Shown here: positions 17,647 to 26,089 of the stretch, one piece after another | Numbering within the stretch: position 1 is the first letter of the stretch | Layout of the letters: each line of letters begins with the position of its first letter | From: a virus | Virus record (IMG/VR): IMGVR_UViG_3300009412_002054 | Location: 1-38,583 of that record | Strand: one strand, 5' to 3' | Length of the DNA stretch: 38,583 nucleotides | Position numbers and translations under genes: made by a program | Notes under the pieces: generated by a model | The model's input: only the letters and a program-made list of their open reading frames with translations | The model's database searches: none | What the model was told of the DNA's origin: nothing

Positions 17647-17821
17647 GCACTGGGATGATCAGGGTTCCAGACAGATTTACGAGCAAAATAAAGGGCCTTT
17701 TCACGGGCTTAAAAATTCAACTTTCTGTTTATATAAAACTTTAGGTACCCGAGGTTACTTGTTTGTTTATCAATAGAAAATTGATTTTTACCCAGTACCG
17801 TTTAAGGTGCAAATTTGCCCT
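17647..17821. promoter_or_regulatory. Divergent late promoter region
   Basis: 175 A/T-rich bases separate the two late operons, so promoters for both must lie here. On the minus side TATTTTG (around 17682-17688) could be a -7 element for the capsid operon. On the plus side, an inverted repeat ATCAAT-AGAAA-ATTGAT at 17769-17785 sits about 40 bases before the terminase start and is a candidate activator site (Mor/C analogue). No transcription start can be proven. Confidence 0.5.
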
Positions 17822-18274
17822 ATGCCGACAAAGGAGAGTATTCAGCGCAAAAAGGAGTTTGCCCGCCTGCTTTACACCATGGAGGGGGTAACCACCCAGA
17901 AGGAACTGGCCGGCCGTACTGGGGTCAGTGAGCAGACCATCAGCAAATGGGTCCGGGAGGAAAATTGGAAGCAGTTCCGGGCTTCAGTGATCATCACCAA
18001 GGAGGAAGAACTCAAGCGGCTTTACAACCAGGTAGTTGAACTCAATGACGCCATTGAGCAAAAAGAACCTGGCCAGCGTTACGCCACCAGTCGGGAAGCA
18101 GACACTATTACCAAACTCACTTCTGCCATTCGCCAGCTGGAGACTGACACCTCGGTATCCGATGCCCTTTCCGTGCTGAAGGACTTTATCATTTTCGTGC
18201 GGGAAGACGATCCGAACCAGGCCCTGGAGCTCACCTCCTGGGCCGATGCCTTTGTACGAACGCTGATTAAGTAA
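17822..18274 (+). CDS. Terminase small subunit-like DNA-binding protein
   Basis: 150 residues from the ATG at 17822; a GTG five codons upstream is less likely. An N-terminal helix-turn-helix ('VTTQKELAGRTGVSEQTISKWVREENWKQFRAS', about 18-50) is followed by long helices ('EEELKRLYNQVVELNDAIEQ...TKLTSAIRQLETD'), the DNA-binding plus oligomerisation layout of small terminases. Its TAA is directly followed by the ATG of the large terminase. It would recognise packaging DNA; in Mu-like phages packaging is headful from the integrated left end. Confidence 0.8.
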   Translation: MPTKESIQRKKEFARLLYTMEGVTTQKELAGRTGVSEQTISKWVREENWKQFRASVIITKEEELKRLYNQVVELNDAIEQKEPGQRYATSREADTITKLTSAIRQLETDTSVSDALSVLKDFIIFVREDDPNQALELTSWADAFVRTLIK

Positions 18275-19780
18275 ATGGGAAGATACGAGAACAAAAAAGC
18301 CCTGATCGATTGGGAGGAGTTCGTCGAAGAGATGAACCGGCAGGCCCCGGTAAACCTTTTGGAATCCCCTTCAGAGAAACGTGCCCGCATCGCTCGATTG
18401 GAAAAGGACGATGAGGCCTGGTTCAAATACTATTTTCCGACTTACTACACCGCTGAGCCCGCTACCTTCCACAAGCGCAGTACCCGGCGGATCATGAATA
18501 ACCCGGAATTCATCGAAGTGCGCGCCTGGTCTCGGGAGCTGGCCAAATCCGGACGGACCATGATGGAGGTGCTCAAGTTGGCCCTTACCGGTAAGAAGCA
18601 CACCATTATCCTGACCTCCAACTCCAAGGACAATGCTGTGCGGCTGCTCACCCCTTACAAGGTGTCCCTGGAGAAGAACAACCGAATCATTCACGACTAC
18701 GGCGACCAGGTCCGGCACGGTTCCTGGAGCGATGAGGAGTTTAAAACCCGCAGTGGCGTGTCCTTCCGAGCCCTGGGAAAGGGTCAGTCCCCCCGAGGAT
18801 CCCGCAATGAGGCAAAGCGGCCGGACGTACTGCTGGTAGATGACTTTGATACGGATGAGGACTGCCGCAACCCGGATATCGTCAAAAAATATTGGGATTG
18901 GCTCGAGCGTGCCTTCTATGCCACCCGGTCCATCAGCAACCCACTGCTGATGATCTTCTGTGGAAACATCATTGCCGAGGACTGCACCATTACCCGGGCC
19001 ATGAAAATTGCCGACCGCGCCGAGGTCATCAATATCCGGGACCGAAAAGGGAAATCTACCTGGCCGGAGAAGAACACCGAAAAGATGATCGACCGGGTTC
19101 TCTCGAAGATATCCTACAATGCGGCCCAGGGGGAGTACTTCAATAACCCGATCACCCAGGGACAGGTATTCGACCACCTGAACTACAAAAAGCTGCCGCC
19201 ACTCAGCCGCTACGCCTTTTTGGTCGTCTATACGGATCCCAGCTACAAATCAGGCAAGAAAAACGACTACAAAGCCACCATTGCGGTAGGCCGGTACAAG
19301 GACGAATACCACGTGCGGTTCGTCCGGTGTGCCCAAGGTACCACCGCTCAAATGCTTGACTGGCATTACGAGGTGATCAAAGAGGTGGCCGGAAAAACGG
19401 CCCTCTTCCATTGGATTGAATGGCCTGCTATCGATGATACATTAAAGCGGGAGATTGCCAAAGCCAATCATAGGCACCGGGTCACCCTGCCGCTCAAGGC
19501 CGATGTGCGGAAAAAACCGGATAAGTTCTTCCGGATCGAATCCCTATTGGAGCCGCTAAACCGTAACGAGAAACTCTGGTTTGATAAAAAGCTGCAGGAC
19601 TCTGAGCATATGCGGGTGATGGAAGCCCAGTTTCTGGCTTTATCGCCTACAAGCCGAGCCCATGATGACGGTCCGGATGCCGTGGAAGGTGGTGTATTTA
19701 TTGTAAACAAAAAGACCAGCAATAACGCCCAAAAGATTCGGGTATTATCCTCTGGTTATGTAAATCCTAAACGCTGGTAA
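18275..19780 (+). CDS. Terminase large subunit (Mu gp28-like)
   Basis: 501 residues. ATPase part: 'KHTIILTSNSKDNAVRLL' around residue 108, a degenerate region near the Walker A position, then Walker B 'VLLVDDFDTDED' near 185. C-terminal RNase H-like nuclease: 'VVYTDPSYK' near 318 supplies the first acidic residue and 'HDDGPDAVEGG' near 463 the last. It packages DNA into procapsids and cuts it. The length is normal. Abuts the small subunit gene with no gap. Confidence 0.9.
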   Translation: MGRYENKKALIDWEEFVEEMNRQAPVNLLESPSEKRARIARLEKDDEAWFKYYFPTYYTAEPATFHKRSTRRIMNNPEFIEVRAWSRELAKSGRTMMEVLKLALTGKKHTIILTSNSKDNAVRLLTPYKVSLEKNNRIIHDYGDQVRHGSWSDEEFKTRSGVSFRALGKGQSPRGSRNEAKRPDVLLVDDFDTDEDCRNPDIVKKYWDWLERAFYATRSISNPLLMIFCGNIIAEDCTITRAMKIADRAEVINIRDRKGKSTWPEKNTEKMIDRVLSKISYNAAQGEYFNNPITQGQVFDHLNYKKLPPLSRYAFLVVYTDPSYKSGKKNDYKATIAVGRYKDEYHVRFVRCAQGTTAQMLDWHYEVIKEVAGKTALFHWIEWPAIDDTLKREIAKANHRHRVTLPLKADVRKKPDKFFRIESLLEPLNRNEKLWFDKKLQDSEHMRVMEAQFLALSPTSRAHDDGPDAVEGGVFIVNKKTSNNAQKIRVLSSGYVNPKRW

Positions 19781-19781
19781 T

Positions 19782-20195
19782 ATGCTGACCCCTGATGATT
19801 TCAATACCCACCTGTACTCCGAGCTGATCACTGCGATTGGAAGGAATGAACCTGCAGTACTTCAGGCTGCTATCGATGCGGCCAAAGGTGAGGCCGAAGG
19901 CTATCTGTCCCGGTTTGATGTTCAAAGCCTGTACGCGGAAGTAGCAGCAGACCGTGATCCGGTTCTTCTAATGCGTCTGAAGGATATTGCTGCCTGGCAC
20001 TTTATCAACCTGGCTAATGCGGATATAGATCTGGAGCTTCGCAAAACACGTTACGAGGAGGCCATTAAATGGCTCAAGGATGTGCAGCGCGGAATTGTAT
20101 CGATGCCCGATTGGCCGCTGCCAGTAGAGGAGGATCCTTCAGACTATGACGTTCTACGAATAAGTTCCCGCACCCGCCGCGAAACCAATTATTAA
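19782..20195 (+). CDS. Head-tail connector, Mu gp36-like (DUF1320)
   Basis: 137 residues. It begins 'MLTPDDFNTHLYSELITAIGRNEPAVLQAAIDAAKGEAEGYLSRFDV' and ends 'LKDVQRGIVSMPDWPLP', the signature of the DUF1320/gp36 family found in Mu-like phages between terminase/portal and tail genes. Helical connector that probably binds the portal to close the head-tail joint. Starts one base after the terminase stop. Confidence 0.8.
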   Translation: MLTPDDFNTHLYSELITAIGRNEPAVLQAAIDAAKGEAEGYLSRFDVQSLYAEVAADRDPVLLMRLKDIAAWHFINLANADIDLELRKTRYEEAIKWLKDVQRGIVSMPDWPLPVEEDPSDYDVLRISSRTRRETNY

Positions 20196-20214
20196 CCACT
20201 CAAGTACCGCTTAA

Positions 20215-22896
20215 ATGGCAAAAAAGACCAATATATCTGGCCTGCAACCCGAGAAGAACCCTGCCGGGGAGCCTATGCAGATTATCCTGCAGAAGATCGA
20301 TGTGCGCAAACCCATGCGCACCGAACAGGATATTCCCAAATGGCGGCAGGCGCTACGTTCTGCCGAAGGAATCAACCCCAGGCGGCAATTGCTCTATTCT
20401 CTCTATGCCGATGTGGAGATCGATGGGCACGTGGAGAGTGTGGTAGGCAAGCGAAAGGATGCCGTCACAGGAGCGAACTGGCAGTTTGTAGACAAGGATG
20501 GGCAGGCGCTCGAGGAGATCAATGAACTTATTGACACTACTGGATTTGATGAATTGCTGCAGGAAATCGTCAATACGCGATTCTGGGGGTATTCCATCTT
20601 AGAGCCCAAATTTTGGAAAGGGGTGGATGATACCAATGAGATGAGTGCCGGACTTTTGCCACGGTACCACTACCGGGTGGAGAAGGGTATAATTTCCTAT
20701 GATGCAATCGGGGACGAAGGTATCAATATTCGGGAGGGCATCTACCTGAAAACGGTTATGGAAGTGGGCAATGTCGCAGATTTGGGCCTCTACCTCAAGG
20801 CAGCCCCATATCAAATTCTCAAGCGCGGCGGTGTGGGAGACTGGGCCGCATTTATCCAGGTCTTTGGAAGTCCCCTGGTGGACGCTGTATGGGACGGGGT
20901 GGATGAAAAAGCCAAGAAGGCACTGCAGGATGCCCTTACCGGTCTGGGTCCCGGCGGCAGTATTATACGTCCTGCAGGTACGGAGGTGGAACTCAAAGAG
21001 AATCGGGCTAAAGATACCGGGGATGCCCACGGGAATTTCATGGCTTTCCTCAATCGGGAAATTTCCAAAGCACTGCTCGGTACCACCGAGACTACCGAGT
21101 CCAGCACGTCCTCCGGATACGCACAAAGCAAGACGCATGCCGATGAGGATGACTCCAAGCACGAGAACGATATCACCTACGTGCGTAAGGTGCTCAATTC
21201 CCGTTTTATCCGAATTCTCCAGGCGCATGGTTTTGATACCAAGGGCGGCCGTTTCATTGTCCAAGGTGAGACCCAGGAGCTTACCAAAAAAGAGAGTTTC
21301 GACATCCATAAATCCCTACGTAATGACCTGAAGCTGCCCATCGATGATGACTTTTTCTATGAGACCTACGATGTCCCACGCCCGGATAACTACGATGCTC
21401 TAAAACAGGAGATGGTTGCCCAGCGGCCTCCGGACCCAAATGCCCCGGAGCCTCCCGATAAAAAAAAGAAGACGAAATCGAAAAATCGCAAGGAGGAAAA
21501 GGAGGTCGAAGTAGAACTATCCAGTGAGACACCTTCCGATAGTTTTTGGCGTAAAACCCGGGATTCCCTGGTAAACGGCCTGGTCAATTTTTTCGTGAAA
21601 GCCCCGGCGGTGACGACCGGGGCGATTCCCATGGCATGTACCGATCACCGCATCAATCTGACAGCTAAGCAGCAGATAGACCAAGCCGGACTGATCCGAC
21701 GTATTTTTGCCAGTAATGGTCAGGCTCAATTTGATGCAGAGCTTTTTTGGGACACCTCCCGGATCCTGATCAGCGGCTTCTACGCCGGATGGAAAAATCC
21801 CGAAACGCTCAACCTGGCCATTGATCCGAGTTTTGTCTATGGCGCAGAGGATCCCGCCCTGCTCACGGCCTTTGAGCAGAACCTGTTTCGGTTCTCTGCC
21901 GGGAAGACCCTGGCCCAGGTGCAGCGCCTCAATGAGATATTTAGGCAGTCCTCCAGTTTTGAAGAGTTCTACAACCAGGCGAGCCTGCAGATAGAGTCAT
22001 ACAACCGACACTGGCTTGAGAGCGAGTATACCACAGCGGTTCTTACGGGCCAGGCGTCCTCATTGTACAACCGCCTGAAAAAACAAACCGACGTCTTTCC
22101 TTATTGGCAATACCGCACGGCCGGGGACCACCTGGTTAGGCCCACCCATCAGCTGCTCGAAGGGCTGATCCTTCCGGCCAACGATTCCAGGTGGGACAAG
22201 ATCTTCCCCCCCAATGGTTGGAACTGCCGGTGTACTATTCGGCCACGGATGGCCAATGAGGTGGACACCTCCAAGTTCCGGGAGATGCGAAGGCGTGCCG
22301 ATGCCTACCTGGGATCCGTCCAGGGGCGCAAGGAGGCCGCTACCGGCTGGGGGGTCAACCGGGCCAAAGCCACCGAAGTGTTCACTGCCAACCAGCAATA
22401 CGTGCGTAAATTCAAAGGGAAGGCCTCAAAGCGCCTGAATGCGCTCGGATTCTCGGACTACGGATTGGATAGCTATGCCAAGGCCAAAAAAGCCGCCACA
22501 GAGCCTGCAGTTCGTTTTGACGGGGATGCCAGGTTTTTCTACCGGGACCTTCAGGAGCACCAGGGCAAAAAGGCGCTTTTCGATTACAATCGGCGGCCGC
22601 TGAGTATCCAGGCGAAGGACTTCCAACGACATACCCGGGATGATCGCAAGCGACGTGCACATCGCACGGAGTGGCTCATGGCCATGGAACAGGCTATGAA
22701 GGCGCCAGATGAAGTGTGGCTTCAAGGCAGTGCCATGGAGGATATCATCTACCTGAGGTATTTCCAGGATGCGACCATCGTGGTGCGGGGTAAGATCGGA
22801 CCATCGGGGATTCGCCTGGTGAGTTGGTTTGAACTGGCCGAGAAGAAGTCAACCATCAGCAAGATCCGGCGCGGGCTGTTGGTACATAAAAAATAA
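20215..22896 (+). CDS. Portal-MuF fusion with probable C-terminal nuclease
   Basis: 893 residues, against about 500 for a normal DUF935 (Mu gp29) portal. Residues 1-400: portal ('QALRSAEGINPRRQLLYSLYADVEIDGHVESVVGKRK', 'GTTETTESSTSSGYAQ'). Residues 404-442: charged linker rich in Lys and Glu. Residues about 578-682: MuF/SPP1 gp7-like minor head domain, ending in the characteristic 'NGWNCRCTIRPR'. Residues about 762-893: an added domain with 'DEVWLQGSAMEDIIYLRYFQDATIVVRGK', a 'VSWFELAE' turn and 'IRRGLLVHKK', a pattern like the PBECR (barnase/EndoU/colicin/RelE-like) nucleases found at MuF C-termini. The first two assignments are firm, the nuclease moderate. In other phages such tails are thought to enter the host with the DNA. 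Confidence 0.85.
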   Translation: MAKKTNISGLQPEKNPAGEPMQIILQKIDVRKPMRTEQDIPKWRQALRSAEGINPRRQLLYSLYADVEIDGHVESVVGKRKDAVTGANWQFVDKDGQALEEINELIDTTGFDELLQEIVNTRFWGYSILEPKFWKGVDDTNEMSAGLLPRYHYRVEKGIISYDAIGDEGINIREGIYLKTVMEVGNVADLGLYLKAAPYQILKRGGVGDWAAFIQVFGSPLVDAVWDGVDEKAKKALQDALTGLGPGGSIIRPAGTEVELKENRAKDTGDAHGNFMAFLNREISKALLGTTETTESSTSSGYAQSKTHADEDDSKHENDITYVRKVLNSRFIRILQAHGFDTKGGRFIVQGETQELTKKESFDIHKSLRNDLKLPIDDDFFYETYDVPRPDNYDALKQEMVAQRPPDPNAPEPPDKKKKTKSKNRKEEKEVEVELSSETPSDSFWRKTRDSLVNGLVNFFVKAPAVTTGAIPMACTDHRINLTAKQQIDQAGLIRRIFASNGQAQFDAELFWDTSRILISGFYAGWKNPETLNLAIDPSFVYGAEDPALLTAFEQNLFRFSAGKTLAQVQRLNEIFRQSSSFEEFYNQASLQIESYNRHWLESEYTTAVLTGQASSLYNRLKKQTDVFPYWQYRTAGDHLVRPTHQLLEGLILPANDSRWDKIFPPNGWNCRCTIRPRMANEVDTSKFREMRRRADAYLGSVQGRKEAATGWGVNRAKATEVFTANQQYVRKFKGKASKRLNALGFSDYGLDSYAKAKKAATEPAVRFDGDARFFYRDLQEHQGKKALFDYNRRPLSIQAKDFQRHTRDDRKRRAHRTEWLMAMEQAMKAPDEVWLQGSAMEDIIYLRYFQDATIVVRGKIGPSGIRLVSWFELAEKKSTISKIRRGLLVHKK

Positions 22897-23032
22897 GCCC
22901 CTGAGGCGACCCCTGGAGCTTATACGGATTGTTTTCGTCTCGCTGTCTTTATCAGCCGTCAGAGCCCCCATCATCCGCAAGGTGCTGGCTCCTTCTTAAC
23001 CGAGACTTTAGAGGTGTAAATGTAGTGATTAA

Positions 23033-23548
23033 ATGAGTGATATCCAACGTATAAATGCCTGGTTTGATGGATTTGACCGGGAATTCTCCCAGATCATTCC
23101 CACGGTTGTGGCTGAAACGGCCACGGAGTATTTCCAGGAGCGATTTGTCACCCAGGAGTGGGACGGGATCCCCTGGCCGTCACTCTCACCAGGATACGCA
23201 TCGCGCAAATCGCGGGGTCGAGGACGTATACTCACGGCCAGTGGCACCCTGCAGCGTTCCATCGCCCCAACTATTGTAACCCCAAACCGGGTTGTGATCT
23301 CAGCAGGGAACGCCCGAAGCCCATACGCTCGTGTTCACAACGAAGGCCTGAGGATCACAGGTGTGCGACAAGTGGGCGCATACACCAACAGCAATTTTAT
23401 GGGGCGAGGCAAGCCGGTGAAAATACCGGCCCACCAACGGAGCGTTGATTTTAAAATGCCGCAGCGCCAGTTTATCGGTACCAGTAAATTCTTAAACCAG
23501 GCCATACGCGATCGACTGATTGCGGCCTATAACGCACGACAACGATGA
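23033..23548 (+). CDS. Virion morphogenesis protein (Mu gpG-like, tail completion)
   Basis: 171 residues matching the phage virion-morphogenesis/tail-completion family: 'RFVTQEWDGIPWPSLSPGYASRKSRGRGRILTASGTLQRSI', 'NARSPYARVHNEGL', 'VKIPAHQRS' and 'MPQRQFIGTSKFLNQAIRDRL'. It acts at the head-tail interface. It is preceded by a 136-base gap, the only one in this compact rightward operon, in which no gene or clear signal is seen, and overlaps the next gene by ATGA. Confidence 0.85.
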   Translation: MSDIQRINAWFDGFDREFSQIIPTVVAETATEYFQERFVTQEWDGIPWPSLSPGYASRKSRGRGRILTASGTLQRSIAPTIVTPNRVVISAGNARSPYARVHNEGLRITGVRQVGAYTNSNFMGRGKPVKIPAHQRSVDFKMPQRQFIGTSKFLNQAIRDRLIAAYNARQR

Positions 23549-23976
23549 AGACTATTTTCAAGGATATTTCCAACAGGCTCGACCTTGTGGCTTCCCTTCG
23601 ATGGGTCGACAAAGACAAAGGACAAATGAACTTCGAGCGGCCGCCGATTCTCTTCCCGGCTGCCCTGATCACCCTGGGGGTAGCACAGGCGCAAAACCTG
23701 AACCGGACACTGCAGGCCGGTCAGCTCCAGGTGCGCATACGCCTTTGCTTCAACTATGGGGGGAATACCAGTTCGATTACTCCCCAGGCAGACCGGGACC
23801 AGTCCCTGGAGTATTACGACGTCTTGGATGAAGTGGTATCCCAGCTGCAGGGATTCTCAACTGGGGAATTCAATGCCCTGGAGCGGCGTTCTCAACAGCC
23901 GATCCCTCGTCCGGATACCCACACAGTGGAGGAGATCATTTTCACGGCCGACTTCCGGGAATCCATCACACCTTAG
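23545..23976 (+). CDS. Tail terminator-like protein (Mu gp37-like)
   Basis: 143 residues: 'RLDLVASLRWVDKDKGQMNF...PALITLGVAQAQNLNRTLQAGQLQVRIRLCFNYGG', then 'YYDVLDEVVSQLQGFSTGEFNALERRSQQP', a mixed alpha/beta protein of the size and position of gp37-type tail terminators. Last gene of the rightward late operon. Its end overlaps the last gene of the leftward early operon by 11 bases, so transcription converges here and no terminator separates them. Confidence 0.65.
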   Translation: MKTIFKDISNRLDLVASLRWVDKDKGQMNFERPPILFPAALITLGVAQAQNLNRTLQAGQLQVRIRLCFNYGGNTSSITPQADRDQSLEYYDVLDEVVSQLQGFSTGEFNALERRSQQPIPRPDTHTVEEIIFTADFRESITP

Positions 23977-24301
23977 GAGGGGTGAGACTCCCGCTCCAAT
24001 CGTACCAGGGATAACGCTTTTTGAGCTCGGAGGGGCTCACCTGATTCTCGACCATTTCGGTCACCATGCCCAATCGCTTGGTCAGGTGTTTGATGATTGT
24101 GGTGGGTGTAATGTCAAACTCCAGGGTCAGCTGGAGCAGGCAGTCGTCGTAGCGCAGGCGGCAAATATTTGAGAGGTAATAGTAGCGGCAAGCCATTTTG
24201 TCGTAAAAGCGAGACTTGAGCGAATTACGCAGGCGGCCGGGCTCAGTAATATCGATGCTGGTTTTGATCAGGTCCTTGTGGAGCGCCTTTTCTCCTTTCA
24301 T
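23966..24301 (-). CDS. Unknown accessory protein (111 aa)
   Basis: 111 residues, basic, helical. The segment 'CRLRYDDCLLQLTLEFDITPTTIIKHLTKRLGMVTEM' (about 48-84) looks like a helix-turn-helix, so it may be a small DNA-binding regulator. It converges with the gp37-like gene (11-base overlap) and its ATG overlaps the upstream gene's stop. The position at the junction of early and late blocks would suit a late-gene activator, but that is inference. Confidence 0.55.
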   Translation of the reverse strand: MKGEKALHKDLIKTSIDITEPGRLRNSLKSRFYDKMACRYYYLSNICRLRYDDCLLQLTLEFDITPTTIIKHLTKRLGMVTEMVENQVSPSELKKRYPWYDWSGSLTPPKV

Positions 24302-24591
24302 TTGAATGGGAACTTAAAACGTTTCTCAATTCTACCCATACTCGTGTCATTTGATAGACATCTGGCTTGCCCTTTGGCTACAGATCTTGAGGGTTTGCAG
24401 GGAATTCCAAAAAATAATATACCGTGACCAGGATGCGTGATCTGGCTTACATCCCAAGGATACTCGTAGTAATCTTCGAAATTTATTTGTATCTCATCTG
24501 GCGGAAACCCTTGATGCTCCTTTTTGTAGGCCAAAATCTCCTTCCAAACGACATTCCTTAGATCATCAAAATAGCTTATTTGTGAACTCAT
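24298..24591 (-). CDS. Unknown accessory protein (97 aa)
   Basis: 97 residues, soluble, aromatic and acidic N-terminal half ('NVVWKEILAYKKEHQGFPPDEIQINFEDYYEYPWDVSQI'), basic C-terminus. No family recognised. Overlaps both neighbours by ATGA-type junctions. Base composition is more A/T-rich than the structural genes, as for the other genes in this 24-26 kb cluster. Confidence 0.5.
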   Translation of the reverse strand: MSSQISYFDDLRNVVWKEILAYKKEHQGFPPDEIQINFEDYYEYPWDVSQITHPGHGILFFGIPCKPSRSVAKGQARCLSNDTSMGRIEKRFKFPFK

Positions 24592-24806
24592 TGCTTCAAT
24601 ATTATTTGAGATTCGAGGCGTCCAACTTGTGAAAAGCTTATCTCGTTAATCGGAATAGTTATCGTAGTTCCTCGAGGAATACTCTCCAAAATTTTAGCGC
24701 CATTTTCTATCGGGAGCACACACAGTATTTGAAGGATTTCCACCCTACTGATTTTCGCATACAGCTCAACGGTATTGTATTCTGTATTATTCTTGTAGAT
24801 TTCCAT
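24588..24806 (-). CDS. Unknown small accessory protein (72 aa)
   Basis: 72 residues from the ATG at 24806; a TTG start 16 codons upstream is possible, but it would run through a strong hairpin. Contains 'NTVELYAKISRVEILQILCVLPIENGAKILESIPRGTTITIPINEISFSQVGRL', a beta-rich small fold with no known motif. Coupled to the following gene by overlap. Confidence 0.5.
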   Translation of the reverse strand: MEIYKNNTEYNTVELYAKISRVEILQILCVLPIENGAKILESIPRGTTITIPINEISFSQVGRLESQIILKQ

Positions 24807-24818
24807 GAGCCTGAAATA

Positions 24819-24839
24819 GCCCCGGGTTGCCCCGGGGGC
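24819..24839 (-). terminator. GC-rich hairpin between accessory genes
   Basis: GCCCCGGG-TTG-CCCCGGGGGC forms an 8-bp stem with one bulged G, standing out in an A/T-rich stretch in the gap between two minus-strand genes. The following minus bases (CTATTTC) contain only a weak T-run, so it may be a leaky terminator or an mRNA-processing barrier. Confidence 0.45.
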
Positions 24840-24859
24840 ATGATGGTTATTCAAATATA

Positions 24860-25348
24860 CTATACTTGGTCATCAGTTAGCTCCCTGTTAAACGGAACCA
24901 GCCTAGTTTTATTCGGAAGGTAAAGTGGGTGTTTGGGACTGCCGTCTTGATTTTTACCTAGACACAATGCCTCTGGAAACATTGGGACAACAGTTTTTTC
25001 AATCGCCTTTGCTGCAGAAAAACTTCCCCAGGCATATACTATAGCATCCGACAGTTTTAGAGGTACTCCCCACCTTACAAAATTTTGAACTATCGCCTCA
25101 TTTGAGTTATCGATATCGGTGGGTTTAGGGCTTACCGTGCTGAAGAGATTAATCATATACATGTGGCCATATTCGTGACGTTTGGCAAAGCCTATACACC
25201 TCCTTATTGTCGGATCATCCTCCCTTTCGTCTGCGGTTGAGGGATTCAGACCGATAAAGGTAATACAGGGTTCATTGGGGCATCCCCAAGATCTATATAG
25301 CCAGAATCTTTTTGTACGGTCCTCGTTAAACATGGCTTGACGAATCAT
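24860..25348 (-). CDS. DUF1643 family protein
   Basis: 162 residues. 'TKRFWLYRSWG...ITFIGLNPSTADEREDDPTIRRCIGFAKRHEYGHMYMINLFSTVSPKPTDI' is the diagnostic core of DUF1643; 'AIVYAWGSF' and 'GKNQDGSPKHPLYL' complete the family pattern. The function is not established; members are common in phages and mobile elements. Full length. Its ATG overlaps the TGA of the small lipoprotein gene upstream. Confidence 0.88.
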   Translation of the reverse strand: MIRQAMFNEDRTKRFWLYRSWGCPNEPCITFIGLNPSTADEREDDPTIRRCIGFAKRHEYGHMYMINLFSTVSPKPTDIDNSNEAIVQNFVRWGVPLKLSDAIVYAWGSFSAAKAIEKTVVPMFPEALCLGKNQDGSPKHPLYLPNKTRLVPFNRELTDDQV

Positions 25349-25548
25349 AGACAGATGTTTTCCAGAATAAAAATGTGCTCGACTTCGCCTTCAGTATAGT
25401 CCTCAGGCTTATCGTTTCCGGGGTAGGATTCCACCAACTGGTAGACATCGCTGCCAGGGTATCGGGTATAATGACTTACATGCTCCGGGCAGGGCTCCTC
25501 TTTGGAGCAGCTGGCCAGTAGTAGCGCGAGAAGTAATAAGCGTTTCAT
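25345..25548 (-). CDS. Small lipoprotein
   Basis: 67 residues. Signal peptide MKRLLLLALLLASC with lipobox Leu-Ala-Ser-Cys14, followed by a charged mature peptide of about 53 residues with 'CPEHVSHYTRYPGSDVYQLVESYPG'. Membrane-anchored on the periplasmic side. Linked by ATGA to the DUF1643 gene. Phage-encoded lipoproteins of this size often block superinfecting phage receptors or entry, which is a guess here. Confidence 0.7.
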   Translation of the reverse strand: MKRLLLLALLLASCSKEEPCPEHVSHYTRYPGSDVYQLVESYPGNDKPEDYTEGEVEHIFILENICL

Positions 25549-25570
25549 CTGATAATTGAATTTATAAGGG

Positions 25571-26080
25571 TTATTGGGTGTAGGAAAAATAGTGCTCCAG
25601 GAACATTTCCCTTACCTGAGGGGGATGAATGTAGTTATGGCTTATCAAGGATGAATCGGGCACCACGACATTGCGCCATTCCCAGACCAACAAATACTCA
25701 TCGGCATGCTTCACTAAAGCGTCAAGTGGCCAATTGAATCCGAATTTCGTAGCGATTAAATCCATAATCTTGTTTTCTGCCTTTCTGTATTCTGGAATTC
25801 GTTGCTTGACAGGACGGGGAATGTCCAAAAGGTATGCTTCCGAAGCATCATGCAACAACGCCTGTAGGCGATACTCTTCAGCAACTAGGTTGGCACAATG
25901 GATGGAGTGTTCCGCTACACTGTAGAATTGCAAAGTGTGACCAGCAAAACGTGGGATATGACATAGGGCATGAGCGATATCCTTGATGTCAATATCCTCG
26001 AGAACCATGTTAAACGGGTCCACATACCGGCCGGAAAACAGGCGAATTCTGTCTTTTTCGAAAAGGTTTTCTTTGTTCAT
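25571..26080 (-). CDS. HD-domain nucleotide phosphohydrolase
   Basis: 169 residues, YfbR-like HD hydrolase. Metal ligands visible: His58 in 'SVAEHS', His77-Asp78 in 'ALLHDASEAYLLDIPRPVK' with Glu81, and Asp127 in 'KHADEYLL'. This family removes phosphate from (deoxy)nucleoside monophosphates. In phages such enzymes reshape nucleotide pools, either to support modified DNA or to evade host defences that act on nucleotides. No base-modification genes are seen nearby, so the first option has no support in this window. Confidence 0.85.
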   Translation of the reverse strand: MNKENLFEKDRIRLFSGRYVDPFNMVLEDIDIKDIAHALCHIPRFAGHTLQFYSVAEHSIHCANLVAEEYRLQALLHDASEAYLLDIPRPVKQRIPEYRKAENKIMDLIATKFGFNWPLDALVKHADEYLLVWEWRNVVVPDSSLISHNYIHPPQVREMFLEHYFSYTQ

Positions 26081-26089
26081 TATTCAAGT

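Noticed and set aside
18371-19177. 268-residue frame antisense to the large terminase
   Set aside because: Composition is that of a reverse-strand shadow and the terminase motifs on the plus strand are clear.
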